Of a DNA stretch of 64,000 nucleotides, positions 18,142 through 28,084 are shown piece after piece. The notes under the pieces were generated by a model. It worked only from the letters and a program-made list of their open reading frames with translations, made no database searches and was not told the origin of the DNA. How positions within the stretch are numbered: position 1 is the first letter of the stretch; the number at the start of each line of letters is the position of its first letter. Position numbers and translations under genes: made by a program. Source of the DNA: GCA-2746605 sp963704835. Its GTDB lineage: Bacteria > Bacteroidota > Ignavibacteria > Ignavibacteriales > Melioribacteraceae. The stretch lies in assembly GCA_963704835.1 (NCBI GenBank), contig CAVPHW010000009.1, positions 124,001-188,000 of the forward strand, read 5' to 3'.

Positions 18142-19158
18142 CTAAATAAAAACACCTGCAATATTAGCCTTACAATATTTGCATTTTCCATCTTTCATTT
18201 TTATATCTAAAACAGAATGCCAATCCCTAATAATGATGGGTTCAAGACAGTTAGGGCAGTATGTAGTTTGACCTTCAAGATTATGGATATTTCCAACATA
18301 GCAATAATTTATCCCTTCTTCCAAAGCTATTTTTCTTGCATTATTCAAAGTTGAAGAAGGCGTTCTTGGTTTATCTTTCATCTTAAAATCCGGATGAAAA
18401 GCTGTAAAATGTAAAGGAACATTTTCACCCAGATTTTCTGCTACCCAATTACAAAGTTGTTTAATTTCTTCTTTTGAATCATTTTCACCAGGGATTAAAA
18501 GAGTAGTAATTTCTAACCAAACTTCTGTTTCATTCTTAATCCAAAGTAGAGTATCTAAAATATCTTCAAGATGAGAAAAAGTAAGCTTATGATAAAACAA
18601 TTCAGTGAAGGCTTTAAGATCAACATTTGCAGCATCTATATATTTGTAAACATCCTGCCTTGCAGTTTTGTCAATATATCCGGCAGTGACCATTACACTT
18701 TTTATTTTTTCTTCTCGTGCAATTTTAGAAATATCAATAACATACTCTCCAAATATGGTTGGATCGTTATACGTATAGGCAATAGAAGGAGTTTTATACT
18801 TCTTAGCAAGTTGAACAACATTTTCTGGTGAGGCATTTAAAGAATTTATATCATCAATTTTTGATTTACTGGTTGTCCAATTCTGACAAAATTTACAACC
18901 AAGATTGCATCCGGCTGTTCCAAAACTTAGTACCTCTGTTCCAGGCAAAAAATGAGAGAGAGGTTTTTTTTCAATTGGGTCAATAGCAAAACCGGTGGGT
19001 CTTCCATAAGCAGTTGCATAAAGTTTATTGTTTATATTTTCTCTTACGTAGCAAAATCCTTTTTGCCCATTGCCGATTGTACAGTAGCGTGGACAGAGCG
19101 TACATAGTATTTTCCCGTTACTTTGTACTTCCCACCATTTTGCTAATTTGTTTTCCAT
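18142..19158 (-). CDS. amrS: AmmeMemoRadiSam-type radical SAM enzyme (AmrS-like, PflA-related)
   Basis: 338 residues. The radical SAM motif C84-x3-C88-x2-C91 (CNLGCKFCQNW) binds the 4Fe-4S cluster. The N-terminus has CTLCPRYCTIGNGQKGFCYVR, and the C-terminus has a likely zinc or cluster knuckle (CPNCLEPII, CKYCKANIAG), both typical of AmrS. SIAYTYNDPTIFGEYV and VNVDLKAF-like strands fit the PflA-type barrel. The AmrA and AmrB partner genes are not next to it in this window. It lies eight bases from pyk on the same strand. The substrate of this family is not known to me. Confidence 0.88.
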   Translation of the reverse strand: MENKLAKWWEVQSNGKILCTLCPRYCTIGNGQKGFCYVRENINNKLYATAYGRPTGFAIDPIEKKPLSHFLPGTEVLSFGTAGCNLGCKFCQNWTTSKSKIDDINSLNASPENVVQLAKKYKTPSIAYTYNDPTIFGEYVIDISKIAREEKIKSVMVTAGYIDKTARQDVYKYIDAANVDLKAFTELFYHKLTFSHLEDILDTLLWIKNETEVWLEITTLLIPGENDSKEEIKQLCNWVAENLGENVPLHFTAFHPDFKMKDKPRTPSSTLNNARKIALEEGINYCYVGNIHNLEGQTTYCPNCLEPIIIRDWHSVLDIKMKDGKCKYCKANIAGVFI

Positions 19159-19166
19159 AATTTATG

Positions 19167-20594
19167 TTACACATAAGAAATTTGAATCCAGCTTCTTCTA
19201 GTATTGTCGGTAATCGGTGCACCGGCAGTAAATAATAGCAAATCACCTGCTTGACATAGTTTGTTTTCTATTAAGAATTCTTTAGCAGAATCAATACTTT
19301 TCTCTTTGTATTTTATACTTTCTAGGAAAAATGGAGTAACCCCTTTGTAAAGATTAAGAATATTTAAAGTCTCAAATGAATCTGAGAAAGCATAAATTGG
19401 AGCATTAGGTCTAAACTTTGCCAGCATTTTTGCTTTCCTTCCAAGATGAGTAAAAACTACAATTGCTGCAACATTTACTTGGTTTGCAATATCAGCAAAA
19501 CTTTTTCCGGTTGCGTCAAAAATATTATCTACTTGGTTTGTAGGAATTTCATATGTCACTTTGGTTTGGAACTGTGATTGTGGCTCAATTGATAAAAGAA
19601 TATTTTTCATTGTTCTTATAGTTGCTAGGGGATATTTACCAGCAGCTGTTTCTCCACTTAACATCACAACATCAGATCCATCTAAAACTGCATTTGCAAC
19701 ATCCGAAGCTTCCGCTCTTGTTGGAATTGGATTAGAGATCATCGATTCTAACATTTGAGTAGCGGTAATTACTAATTTTCCAACCGCATTACAGCGTTTA
19801 ATAATATTTTTTTGAATTATTGGCACAAGCTGAGGAGCTAATTCTACTCCCAAATCACCACGTGCAACCATTATTCCATCAGCAACTTTAAGTATTTCTT
19901 CAAAATTTTCAACAGCTTCCGGTTTTTCTATTTTTGCAATAATTGGTTTTTCGTATCCTTGTTGTTTTAACCATTCTTTAAGGTCCAGAATATCATTTGC
20001 ATGCCTTACAAATGATAAAGCCACATAATCAACTCTGTACTTCAAGGCAAATAAAAGGTTTTCTTTATCTTTCTCCGTAACTGAAGAAGTGCTTAATTTC
20101 ATTCCGGGTAAATTCATTCCTTTGTTCGATTTTAAAGTGCCACCAACAATAATTTTACATAACAATGATTTTTCTTTTTTCTCTTTTACTTCTAAATTTA
20201 TTAGTCCATCATTAATTAAAATTGTGTCCCCAATTTTTGCATCAATCACTAAATTTTTATATGAGGTTGAAATAATTTTTTCGTTTCCTAAAACATCTTC
20301 AATTGTTACCTCAATTATAGCATTAGTGTCAATTTCAATCGGTTCTCTTTCTAATTTTCCAATTCTTATTTTTGGTCCTTGCAAATCTTGAACAATTGAT
20401 ATGGGCAGTTTTCTCTGATGGCAAACAGTATTTATTCTGTTAAATAGTTCTTTAAAATAATTTTTATCACCATGAGAAAAATTTAATCGAAAAGCATTTG
20501 CACCGGCATCAATAAGCGCAAGTAATTTTTCTTCGGAATCTGAAGAAGGACCGATAGTAGCTAAAATTTTAGTTTTTACAATTCTCTGACTCAC
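19167..20594 (-). CDS. pyk: pyruvate kinase
   Basis: Last step of glycolysis: phosphoenolpyruvate and ADP to pyruvate and ATP. 475 residues. N-terminal TKILATIGPSSDSEEKL and FRLNFSHGD; active-site lysine region PIIAKIEKPEAVEN; VARGDLGVELAPQLVPIIQK; TQMLESMISNPIPTRAEASDVANAVLDGSDVVMLSGETAAG is the pyruvate kinase signature. The B domain and the C-terminal allosteric domain are both present. The start overlaps the LonB stop by four bases, so translational coupling is likely. Confidence 0.98.
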   Translation of the reverse strand: MSQRIVKTKILATIGPSSDSEEKLLALIDAGANAFRLNFSHGDKNYFKELFNRINTVCHQRKLPISIVQDLQGPKIRIGKLEREPIEIDTNAIIEVTIEDVLGNEKIISTSYKNLVIDAKIGDTILINDGLINLEVKEKKEKSLLCKIIVGGTLKSNKGMNLPGMKLSTSSVTEKDKENLLFALKYRVDYVALSFVRHANDILDLKEWLKQQGYEKPIIAKIEKPEAVENFEEILKVADGIMVARGDLGVELAPQLVPIIQKNIIKRCNAVGKLVITATQMLESMISNPIPTRAEASDVANAVLDGSDVVMLSGETAAGKYPLATIRTMKNILLSIEPQSQFQTKVTYEIPTNQVDNIFDATGKSFADIANQVNVAAIVVFTHLGRKAKMLAKFRPNAPIYAFSDSFETLNILNLYKGVTPFFLESIKYKEKSIDSAKEFLIENKLCQAGDLLLFTAGAPITDNTRRSWIQISYV

Positions 20595-23071
20595 TTTTCA
20601 CCTATTGTTTTTGTTTCCAACTTACTATCGGAATTACTTGGATTGTTTTTATTTGGCAGAGGTCGCAACCTGGTTTTCATCTCTTTTAGGCATTTTTCAA
20701 CAGTTCCAAAAACCGTATTGGTTTGGTATTTGCAATTTTTCATAAGTTTGCCGGCTTTAACTCCGGTTAGAAGTTCAATTGCTTCATCAACTGTTTTTAT
20801 TGAGTAAATTGCGAATTGTTTGTTATTTACAGCCTCAATAACTTCGTCCTTTAACATTAGGTCTCTCACGTTCTGATGAGGGATTATTACTGCCTGTTTA
20901 TTATTTAAGCCTCGTGAATTACAAACATCAAAGTATCCTTCAATTTTTTCATTTACTCCGCCAATTGGTTGAACATCACCTTTCTGATTAATTGAACCGG
21001 TAATGGCAAAATGTTGTTTTATTGGTATTTCTGCAATACTGGAAAGAAGAGCACAGACTTCGGTGACTGAAGCACTATCACCATCGATCATTCCATAACC
21101 TTGTTCAAAAACTAAACTGGCAGTAAACGAAAGAGGAACCCGTTTACCAAATTTTTCTCTAAAATAACCGGTGATAATTAAAACGCCTTTGTTATGCGTG
21201 CTTCCACTAAGTCCAGCTTCACGCTCCACATTAATTATATTTCCATTTCCCAAACCAACCGAAGCTGTTATTCTAGCCGGCTTACCGAATGAATAGTAGT
21301 TACTGCCATAAACAGCCAATCCATTAATTTGACCAACTCGAGAACCTGCAGTATCAATCATTATTGTTTTGTCTTTTATCATTTCCATAAGCTTGGATTC
21401 ATGCATGGCGTGTCTTTCAATTGCAGAACCATATGCTTTATGAACATGAAGTGAGGTTACAATTTTCTCACTTTTTTCTAACGCCCAAAAATTTGATTCT
21501 CTTGCCAGATCTGCAATATATGCAAATCTTGTTGTTAATTTATTTTGATTTCCGGCAAACCTAGCACCATACTCTATTATTTTACCAATTGCAGACTTAT
21601 CAAATTCTAACATCTTTTCTTGAGTTACAAGTTTTTTAATTACTCTGGCGTATTCAAGTAAAGTATTTTCTGATCTTGGCATTTCATAATCAAACTCTGC
21701 TTTAATTTTAAATATTTTATTAAAATCATCCTCGTGGTTCGATAAGATATAATAGGAATAATTATTTCCGATCAATATCACCTTACAATCAATCTCTATC
21801 GGTTCTGGCTTTAATGTGCTTGTTGTGGTTTGGTACAGGCTTGACAAATCTTGAATATCCAATTTGCCATATAACAATACTCGCTTTAGTGTTTTCCAAA
21901 CTCCAGGTTCTTGAATGGCATCTTGAGCATTTAAAATTAAGTAACCACCATTTGCCCTCAGTATTGACCCGGGTTTTATGTTAGTGAAATCCGACTGCCA
22001 AAATCCTGAGCCATCATTAACTTTTTCAATTGCACCGAATAAATTTGAGTATGTTGGTGATGTTTCAATTATCACCGGAGCATCTTTAATATTGGAGTTA
22101 TCAAGAAGCAAGTTTACTTTGTAATTGATTAGATCTTCAGCTGATTGAATTTCTTCATTCCCTTTCATCTGAGTAGCCACTTTAAATATCTCTAAATCCT
22201 CTAATATATTTTCAGCAGTTTTATCAAGATATTTTCTAACTTTTTTAATTTTGTATTTGTTTTTCAAATCATCGAAAGTTGCTGAAATTAGATTTTTAAC
22301 AGCTTTGGATTCAAGTTCAGTAAGTTCCCCCTGAAAAGTTTGAGTTAATTTAATGCTCTCTTTATAAACAATAAAAAGTTCATCTTGGTGACTAGCATAT
22401 TTCTTAATTATTTGTTGGGCTGCTTCTTTATTTATCTTCTTCTCATTTACTAGCTCATCTAATTGCTGAACGTAAACAGGCTGATTATCAATTATGGCAA
22501 AAATTTCTGGTCGTGTAACTTCTTCTGTTTTTATTTGTCCTAAGGTAAGATTATCTTTCTTTAATTTCTTTTCAAAGTTCCCCATTAAAGACTGCTGAGA
22601 TTTAGTATACTCTTTCACTAATTTCTTCCGTTCAGAAATGAAAGGCTCTCGTTCCAATATTTGAGGAATATTTTCATGCAGCAGTTTAATAGAGGATTTC
22701 ATATCATTCTTAAACATTCTTCCTTGCCCTGCAGGCAGAACTAACAATGTTGGATGATCATTATCTCTAAAATTATTAACGTAGAGATAATCATAAAGTT
22801 TTGCACTTTTTTGTGTTAAAAATTCCTTCAACATTTTTTTAATCGAAGTTTGCTTGCCGGTACCGGAAAGCCCTGTAATAAAAATATTATATCCAGGTCC
22901 GTCTATATTGATACCCAATTTCAGAGCGTCTATTGCTCTCTTCTGACCAACAATTCCTTCAATTGGAGTAATGCTATCTGTAGTATCAAACTTAAAACAT
23001 CCTGTGTCACAAGTCCATTTTAATTGTTCGGTAGTTAGTTGCTTGTATTTAGGAGCTCTGTGAAGTGTCAT
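20591..23071 (-). CDS. LonB-like ATP-dependent protease (S16 family, AAA_32)
   Basis: Lon-related protease. From the Met at 23071 it is 826 residues; an ATG at 23119 is also in frame but adds a 16-residue tail not expected in the family. The Walker A motif GLSGTGKQTS is near residue 72, a long helical insertion follows, and then the AAA module (NGGYLILNAQDA, EIDCKVILIGNNYSYYIL). The C-terminal Lon protease domain has the catalytic Ser in MIDGDSASVTEV and the catalytic Lys in PIGGVNEKIEGYF. The lack of the classic Lon N-terminal domain places it with LonB/YcbZ-type enzymes. It is immediately upstream of pyk. Confidence 0.9.
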   Translation of the reverse strand: MTLHRAPKYKQLTTEQLKWTCDTGCFKFDTTDSITPIEGIVGQKRAIDALKLGINIDGPGYNIFITGLSGTGKQTSIKKMLKEFLTQKSAKLYDYLYVNNFRDNDHPTLLVLPAGQGRMFKNDMKSSIKLLHENIPQILEREPFISERKKLVKEYTKSQQSLMGNFEKKLKKDNLTLGQIKTEEVTRPEIFAIIDNQPVYVQQLDELVNEKKINKEAAQQIIKKYASHQDELFIVYKESIKLTQTFQGELTELESKAVKNLISATFDDLKNKYKIKKVRKYLDKTAENILEDLEIFKVATQMKGNEEIQSAEDLINYKVNLLLDNSNIKDAPVIIETSPTYSNLFGAIEKVNDGSGFWQSDFTNIKPGSILRANGGYLILNAQDAIQEPGVWKTLKRVLLYGKLDIQDLSSLYQTTTSTLKPEPIEIDCKVILIGNNYSYYILSNHEDDFNKIFKIKAEFDYEMPRSENTLLEYARVIKKLVTQEKMLEFDKSAIGKIIEYGARFAGNQNKLTTRFAYIADLARESNFWALEKSEKIVTSLHVHKAYGSAIERHAMHESKLMEMIKDKTIMIDTAGSRVGQINGLAVYGSNYYSFGKPARITASVGLGNGNIINVEREAGLSGSTHNKGVLIITGYFREKFGKRVPLSFTASLVFEQGYGMIDGDSASVTEVCALLSSIAEIPIKQHFAITGSINQKGDVQPIGGVNEKIEGYFDVCNSRGLNNKQAVIIPHQNVRDLMLKDEVIEAVNNKQFAIYSIKTVDEAIELLTGVKAGKLMKNCKYQTNTVFGTVEKCLKEMKTRLRPLPNKNNPSNSDSKLETKTIGEK

Positions 23072-23240
23072 TATCAAACCATTATTTTTATATAAATTTT
23101 GGATATAAAATATAACCAAATCTTTAATTCAATTAATGCTAAATTTAGTATTCATGTTTCACAACTAAATAAGATGTTTAATTAATTCGAAATCCACTTC
23201 AATTACTGAAGGTGGAAATTTTCTATTTAAAAAAATAATT

Positions 23241-26200
23241 ATGAGCGATAATTTTTTAACTGACCTATCTACCTTAAAGTTTTTTAAGGAATTAACAAGT
23301 AATATTGATAAGATTAAAAATGAATCTAACAAAGTACTCACTTCATCAATATCTGGTTCTGCAAAAACTATTTTAATTTCGATTTATAGTAAAAAAGAAA
23401 ATCAAATTCTTGTCCTTCTACCGACAAGGCAATTAGTAAATGAGTTAAATGTTGAACTGACAATCTTAGGAATAGAAGATAAAGCTATTGTTATTGATAG
23501 TCTTGAGGTTGAAACAATCCAAGAAAAACTTACTTCAATCAAGAATAAAGATTCTGTTATTATTATTTCCACCTTTGATTTATTAAAAGTAAAATTACCC
23601 TCCAAAGAAGAAATTGATAAAAACACAACAAAGTTAGAAGTTGGCAGCGATATAACATATGATGATCTTGTTGAATACATGTCTTCAATTAATTACAATA
23701 ATGAAAAAATTGTTGGTGATCCCGGATGTTTCGCTGTTAGAGGATCTATCATTGATTTTTGGTCATTTAGCGAAGAGCATCCATGTAGGTTGGAGTTTGA
23801 TGGAGATTTTCTGGAATCCATAAGATTTTTCGATCCGGAAAGTCAGAGATCGTCTAATAGGGTTGAATCAGTTACAATTGCCTCATCTATTGAAGAGAGC
23901 GGAGATACATTATACAGACAGTATTTTTGATTACTTAAATAAACCATATGTATTTGCAAATAAAGTTGATTTAGAAAATTCGATAAAGAAGAAGATTGAT
24001 AAAAATAAAATTGAAAATGAGAGTAATGATTTAGATGAAGAATTAAAAAAAGAATTTTTTGAGGAGAATGTTGAACAAAACGAAAAAATTGATACAGAAG
24101 CTAAATTATCCTTGAATAATGATCTGGATTTGACAACACTATATAACAAAGATGCATTTTGGATTCTTGAAAATCCATTTGGAAATACAGAGAATAGTTT
24201 TACACTTAGTATTAAATCCCCGCCGGTAATAAATTCAAATTTCACACTTCTTTTTAAGTATCTGCAAGATTATGCAGATCAAAATTATAAAATATACATA
24301 ACCGCTGAGAATGAAATTCAAGGCAGAAGACTTCTGGATTTACTTACCGGCTTTAACGATGAGCTTAATAAATTATTTGAATTAGGGTTTGTTAAAATTA
24401 AGGTTCTTGCTATCAAAGAAGGCTTTCTTCTTCCCGATGAAAAAATTCTAGTTCTTACTGACTATGAGGCTTTCAATAAGCCATACAGAACAAAAATTTC
24501 GCAAAAACAAAAAATCAAAAGATCCAGAGTAAAAGAATTTGCTTCTTTAAAAATTGGAGATTTTATTGTTCATGAGAATTTTGGTGTCGGAAAATATATT
24601 GGTTTGGAAACAATAAATATTGGAATGGTTGAACAAGAGACAATCAAAATTCTTTATGCAGAAGGAGGATTAGTCTATCTAAACTTGAATTATCTATCGC
24701 TTATAAAAAAGTATTCTTCTGCCGATAAAGTTCCACCAAAATTAACAACACTTGGAAGCAGCGAATGGAGATCAGCGAAGAAAAAAGTAAAATCAAAAAT
24801 AAAAGAAGCGGCTAGAGATTTAATTAAGTTATACGCACAAAGAAAATCTGCAATTGGATTTGCATTTAGTGAAGATAGTGTATGGCAGAAAGAATTGGAA
24901 GCATCTTTCTTATATGAACCAACTCCTGACCAAGCCAAAGTTACAGATGAAGTAAAATATGATATGGAACAAGAAAATCCAATGGATAGGTTGGTGTGTG
25001 GAGATGTTGGATTTGGTAAAACAGAAATAGCTGTAAGGGCAGCATTTAAAGCTATTAATGATGGAAAGCAGGTTGGAATGTTGGTTCCTACAACTATTTT
25101 AGCTGAACAGCATTACAATACTTTTAAGGATAGAATTGCTCAATTTCCTGTAAAAATTTCTGTGCTATCTCGTTTTGCAAATAAATCTAAACAAACTGAA
25201 ATTATTAAAGAATTGGCAGAAGGCAAGGTTGATGTTGTAATTGGAACACATCGTCTCTTATCAAAGGATGTAAAATTTAAAGATTTGGGTCTTTTAATTA
25301 TTGATGAAGAACATCGCTTTGGAGTAATGGCGAAAGAGAAACTAAGGCAATTTAGAGTAAATGTTGATACATTAACTTTAACAGCGACACCAATTCCGAG
25401 AACACTTAATCTTTCTCTGCTTGGTGCACGCGATTTATCAATTATAGCAACACCGCCACCCAATAGACAACCAATTTATACCAAAGTTGAAATTTTTGAT
25501 ATTGTTAAAATCCGCACATGGATTCTTGATGAAATAAAAAGAAAGGGACAAATATATTTTGTTCACGATAGAGTTCAATCCATTGAAAAAATATCTTTGT
25601 ATTTAAAGAAGCATATTCCTCTAGTAAGGATATTAGTAGCTCACGGTCAAATGAAACCAGCCGATTTAGAAAAGGTTATTTATAGCTTTATGAATAAAGA
25701 GGCCGATGTTTTAATATCTACTAAAATTATTGAAAGTGGATTGGATATTCCTAATGTTAATACAATAATTATTAACAGGGCAGATAGGTTTGGGCTTGCA
25801 GAACTTCATCAATTAAGAGGAAGAGTAGGGAGATCGGATAGGCAAGCATACAGTTACTTTCTAGTTCCGTCATTAACTTCATTGGCTAAGAAAGCTGTTA
25901 GAAGACTTCAAGCAATTGAGGAATCCACAGAACTGGGTGGCGGTTTTAACCTTGCCATGAGGGATTTAGAAATTAGAGGTGCCGGTAATTTGTTAGGAAC
26001 GGAACAATCTGGCTCAATAGATACAGTAGGGTTTGAGATGTATGTTAAACTTTTAGATGAGGCAGTTGCTGAACTAAAAGAAAGTGAATTTAAAGATGTA
26101 TTTAAAGATTTACCAAAACATCTGTTAAGATCCGACCCAACAATTGATACCTATTTTGAAGTTGGTATTCCAAAATCATTTATGCCGGATCAATCCGATA

Positions 26201-26616
26201 GACTTAGTTTTTATCAAGCACTCTTTTCAATGATAAAACTTGAGGAATTGAGCGAGATAAAAGAAGAACTAGAAGATAAGTTTGGAAAGTTCCCTGTAAT
26301 TATTGAGAGGTTAATTCTCACTGCTGTATTACGATTTTATACTTCATTCGTTCAGTTTGAGCGAGTTGTAATTACACGAAAAAAAATCATTCTTATTTTA
26401 CCTAAGGGAGATAATGAGGAGTTTTACACAAACAAGTTCACATCAATGATGGAGTTTGTTGTTAAAAAATATCCCAAAGAGATTAAATTTTTACAAGTGA
26501 AAAATGTTATGAAGCTAGAGATAGATAATAAATCAGATAATCCGGAAGCTGCATTGAACTATACAATTGATTTAATAAATGAATTTATTGAGCTTTTTAA
26601 TCTTGATGTTAGCTAA
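23241..26616 (+). CDS. mfd: transcription-repair coupling factor Mfd (one frame break)
   Basis: ATP-dependent translocase that removes stalled RNA polymerase at DNA lesions and recruits UvrA. The first frame (23241-23930) holds the UvrB-like N-terminal domain (GDPGCFAVRGSIIDFWSF). It stops at 23928-23930; the protein continues in the next frame with TDSIFDYLNKPYVF. One surplus base lies within about 23902-23922. Repaired length is about 1124 residues, normal for Mfd. Further motifs: RNA polymerase-interacting domain (KIGDFIVHENFGVGKYIG), Walker A (CGDVGFGKTEIAVRA), DEEH box (IDEEHRFGV), motif VI (LHQLRGRVGRSDRQAYSYF), and the C-terminal TRCF domain. Divergent from the lonB gene. A natural knockout is unlikely because both halves are well conserved. 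Confidence 0.95.
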
Positions 26617-26752
26617 GTAAGATTTATATGATAATCTTAGAAAATTCTGTGAACGCTAAGTTTTTTTGCTTTGTGTATAGTAAAAGTTAAAGCCATTAGA
26701 AATTGAACAAAACGGAATTGAATCCGTCTTATAAATAAAATAAGAAGCTGAT

Positions 26753-27859
26753 ATGAAAAGTGATAAAAATAATTCTGAATATAAACTATACGATACCTTA
26801 AAGAACGACCTTTATGAAGGTGGTTTTAGATCCGACCTTCAAAATGATTATAGTGAGCTTAAAGAGTTTTTCTTAAATAGTGAGAGAAAAACTCGCTTGG
26901 CAGAAATGGGGAAAATCAAACGATTTTTCTATATGGCGTGGTGGTTCCTTGAAGAATTGTTGTTAAAGTTAAATCCAACAAGAAGACTTGTTTTAATTAT
27001 TGGAATAGTATTGCTTGTATTTACAGGAAAGTATGGTTTAAATGGAAGTGATTTTGTTTTTTCTTCAGACACAAGTGTTTTCGGAGGAATTATTATTTTA
27101 TTTATTCTTATGCTAGAGCTGAAAGATAAATTACTTGCAAAAGTTGAATTAAATGTAGGTAAAACTGTTCAAAATGCACTCATGTCAGAAAGAAACCCCA
27201 AAGTTCCAGGATGGAAAATTTGGCTATACACACAATCAGCAAATGATGTTGGTGGTGATTTGGTGGATATAATTAAAATTAATGGCAATAAATATGGTGT
27301 AACTCTGGCTGATGTCTCCGGCAAAGGACTTGGTGCAGCTTTGCTTATGGCAAAATTGCAAACAATAATTAGAGCATTTGCTCCAGATTATCACAATGGG
27401 TCGGAGTTTGGTGAAAAAATAAACAATGTATTTCACAAAGATATTTTGCCAAATAGTTTTGCGTCAATGGCTTATATTCAGATAGAAGAGAATAATAGCA
27501 ATATTGAAATCTTAAATGCAGGTCATTTCCCACCGATTCATTTTAACAATGAAAGTGTAAAGCAATTAAACAAAGGGAGCGTTGCTCTTGGTTTGGCAGC
27601 CAATTCTCAATATCAAACTCAATTATTACATGTTCAGAATGGAGATTTTCTTTTGATTTTCTCTGATGGAGTAACTGAGGCGAAAAATATCAATTCAGAA
27701 TTCTTTGGAATTGAAAGACTATTAAGTTTTATAAAAAATACAAATAAGCTATCTCCAGAAGAACTGGGTCAAAAACTTTTAAACTATTTGAATATCTTTA
27801 TCGGCGATGCCAAAAAGCATGATGATCTTTCTATTGTTATCCTACAAAAAACCGAATAA
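26753..27859 (+). CDS. membrane-anchored PP2C-like (SpoIIE/RsbU) serine phosphatase
   Basis: 368 residues. Two membrane helices (about 77-95 and 105-124) follow a charged N-terminus. The SpoIIE phosphatase domain covers about 140-365: NDVGGDLVDIIKINGNKYGVTLADVSGKGLGAALLMA has the metal-binding Asp residues, then ILNAGHFPPIHF, LLIFSDGVTEAKN and KKHDDLSIVIL. Such enzymes dephosphorylate STAS-domain anti-anti-sigma factors. No anti-sigma kinase is adjacent, but a STAS-like gene lies at 34607. A short palindrome (GTTGTATATACAAC, 27892-27905) lies 33 bases downstream. Confidence 0.9.
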   Translation: MKSDKNNSEYKLYDTLKNDLYEGGFRSDLQNDYSELKEFFLNSERKTRLAEMGKIKRFFYMAWWFLEELLLKLNPTRRLVLIIGIVLLVFTGKYGLNGSDFVFSSDTSVFGGIIILFILMLELKDKLLAKVELNVGKTVQNALMSERNPKVPGWKIWLYTQSANDVGGDLVDIIKINGNKYGVTLADVSGKGLGAALLMAKLQTIIRAFAPDYHNGSEFGEKINNVFHKDILPNSFASMAYIQIEENNSNIEILNAGHFPPIHFNNESVKQLNKGSVALGLAANSQYQTQLLHVQNGDFLLIFSDGVTEAKNINSEFFGIERLLSFIKNTNKLSPEELGQKLLNYLNIFIGDAKKHDDLSIVILQKTE

Positions 27860-28084
27860 GAAAGATAGTTTTTATTCAGACAAAGAAAAAAGTTGTATAT
27901 ACAACAGAAATAGGTTTGTTAACCCACCGAAACTTGCAAATCCAAAAAAACTATAGTAGATTAGCACATTAAATTTATGTATTGATATAAAAAGATGCTT
28001 TTTAATTGATATTTTGTACTTATTTAAAGGACAAAATGCCTTATAAAATCATTTGAAATTTTTAATTATAGGAAAATATTAGAA

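Noticed and set aside
27892..27905. Palindrome GTTGTATATACAAC between the phosphatase gene and aceE
   Set aside because: Short and AT rich; could be chance. No partner site seen near other genes in the window.
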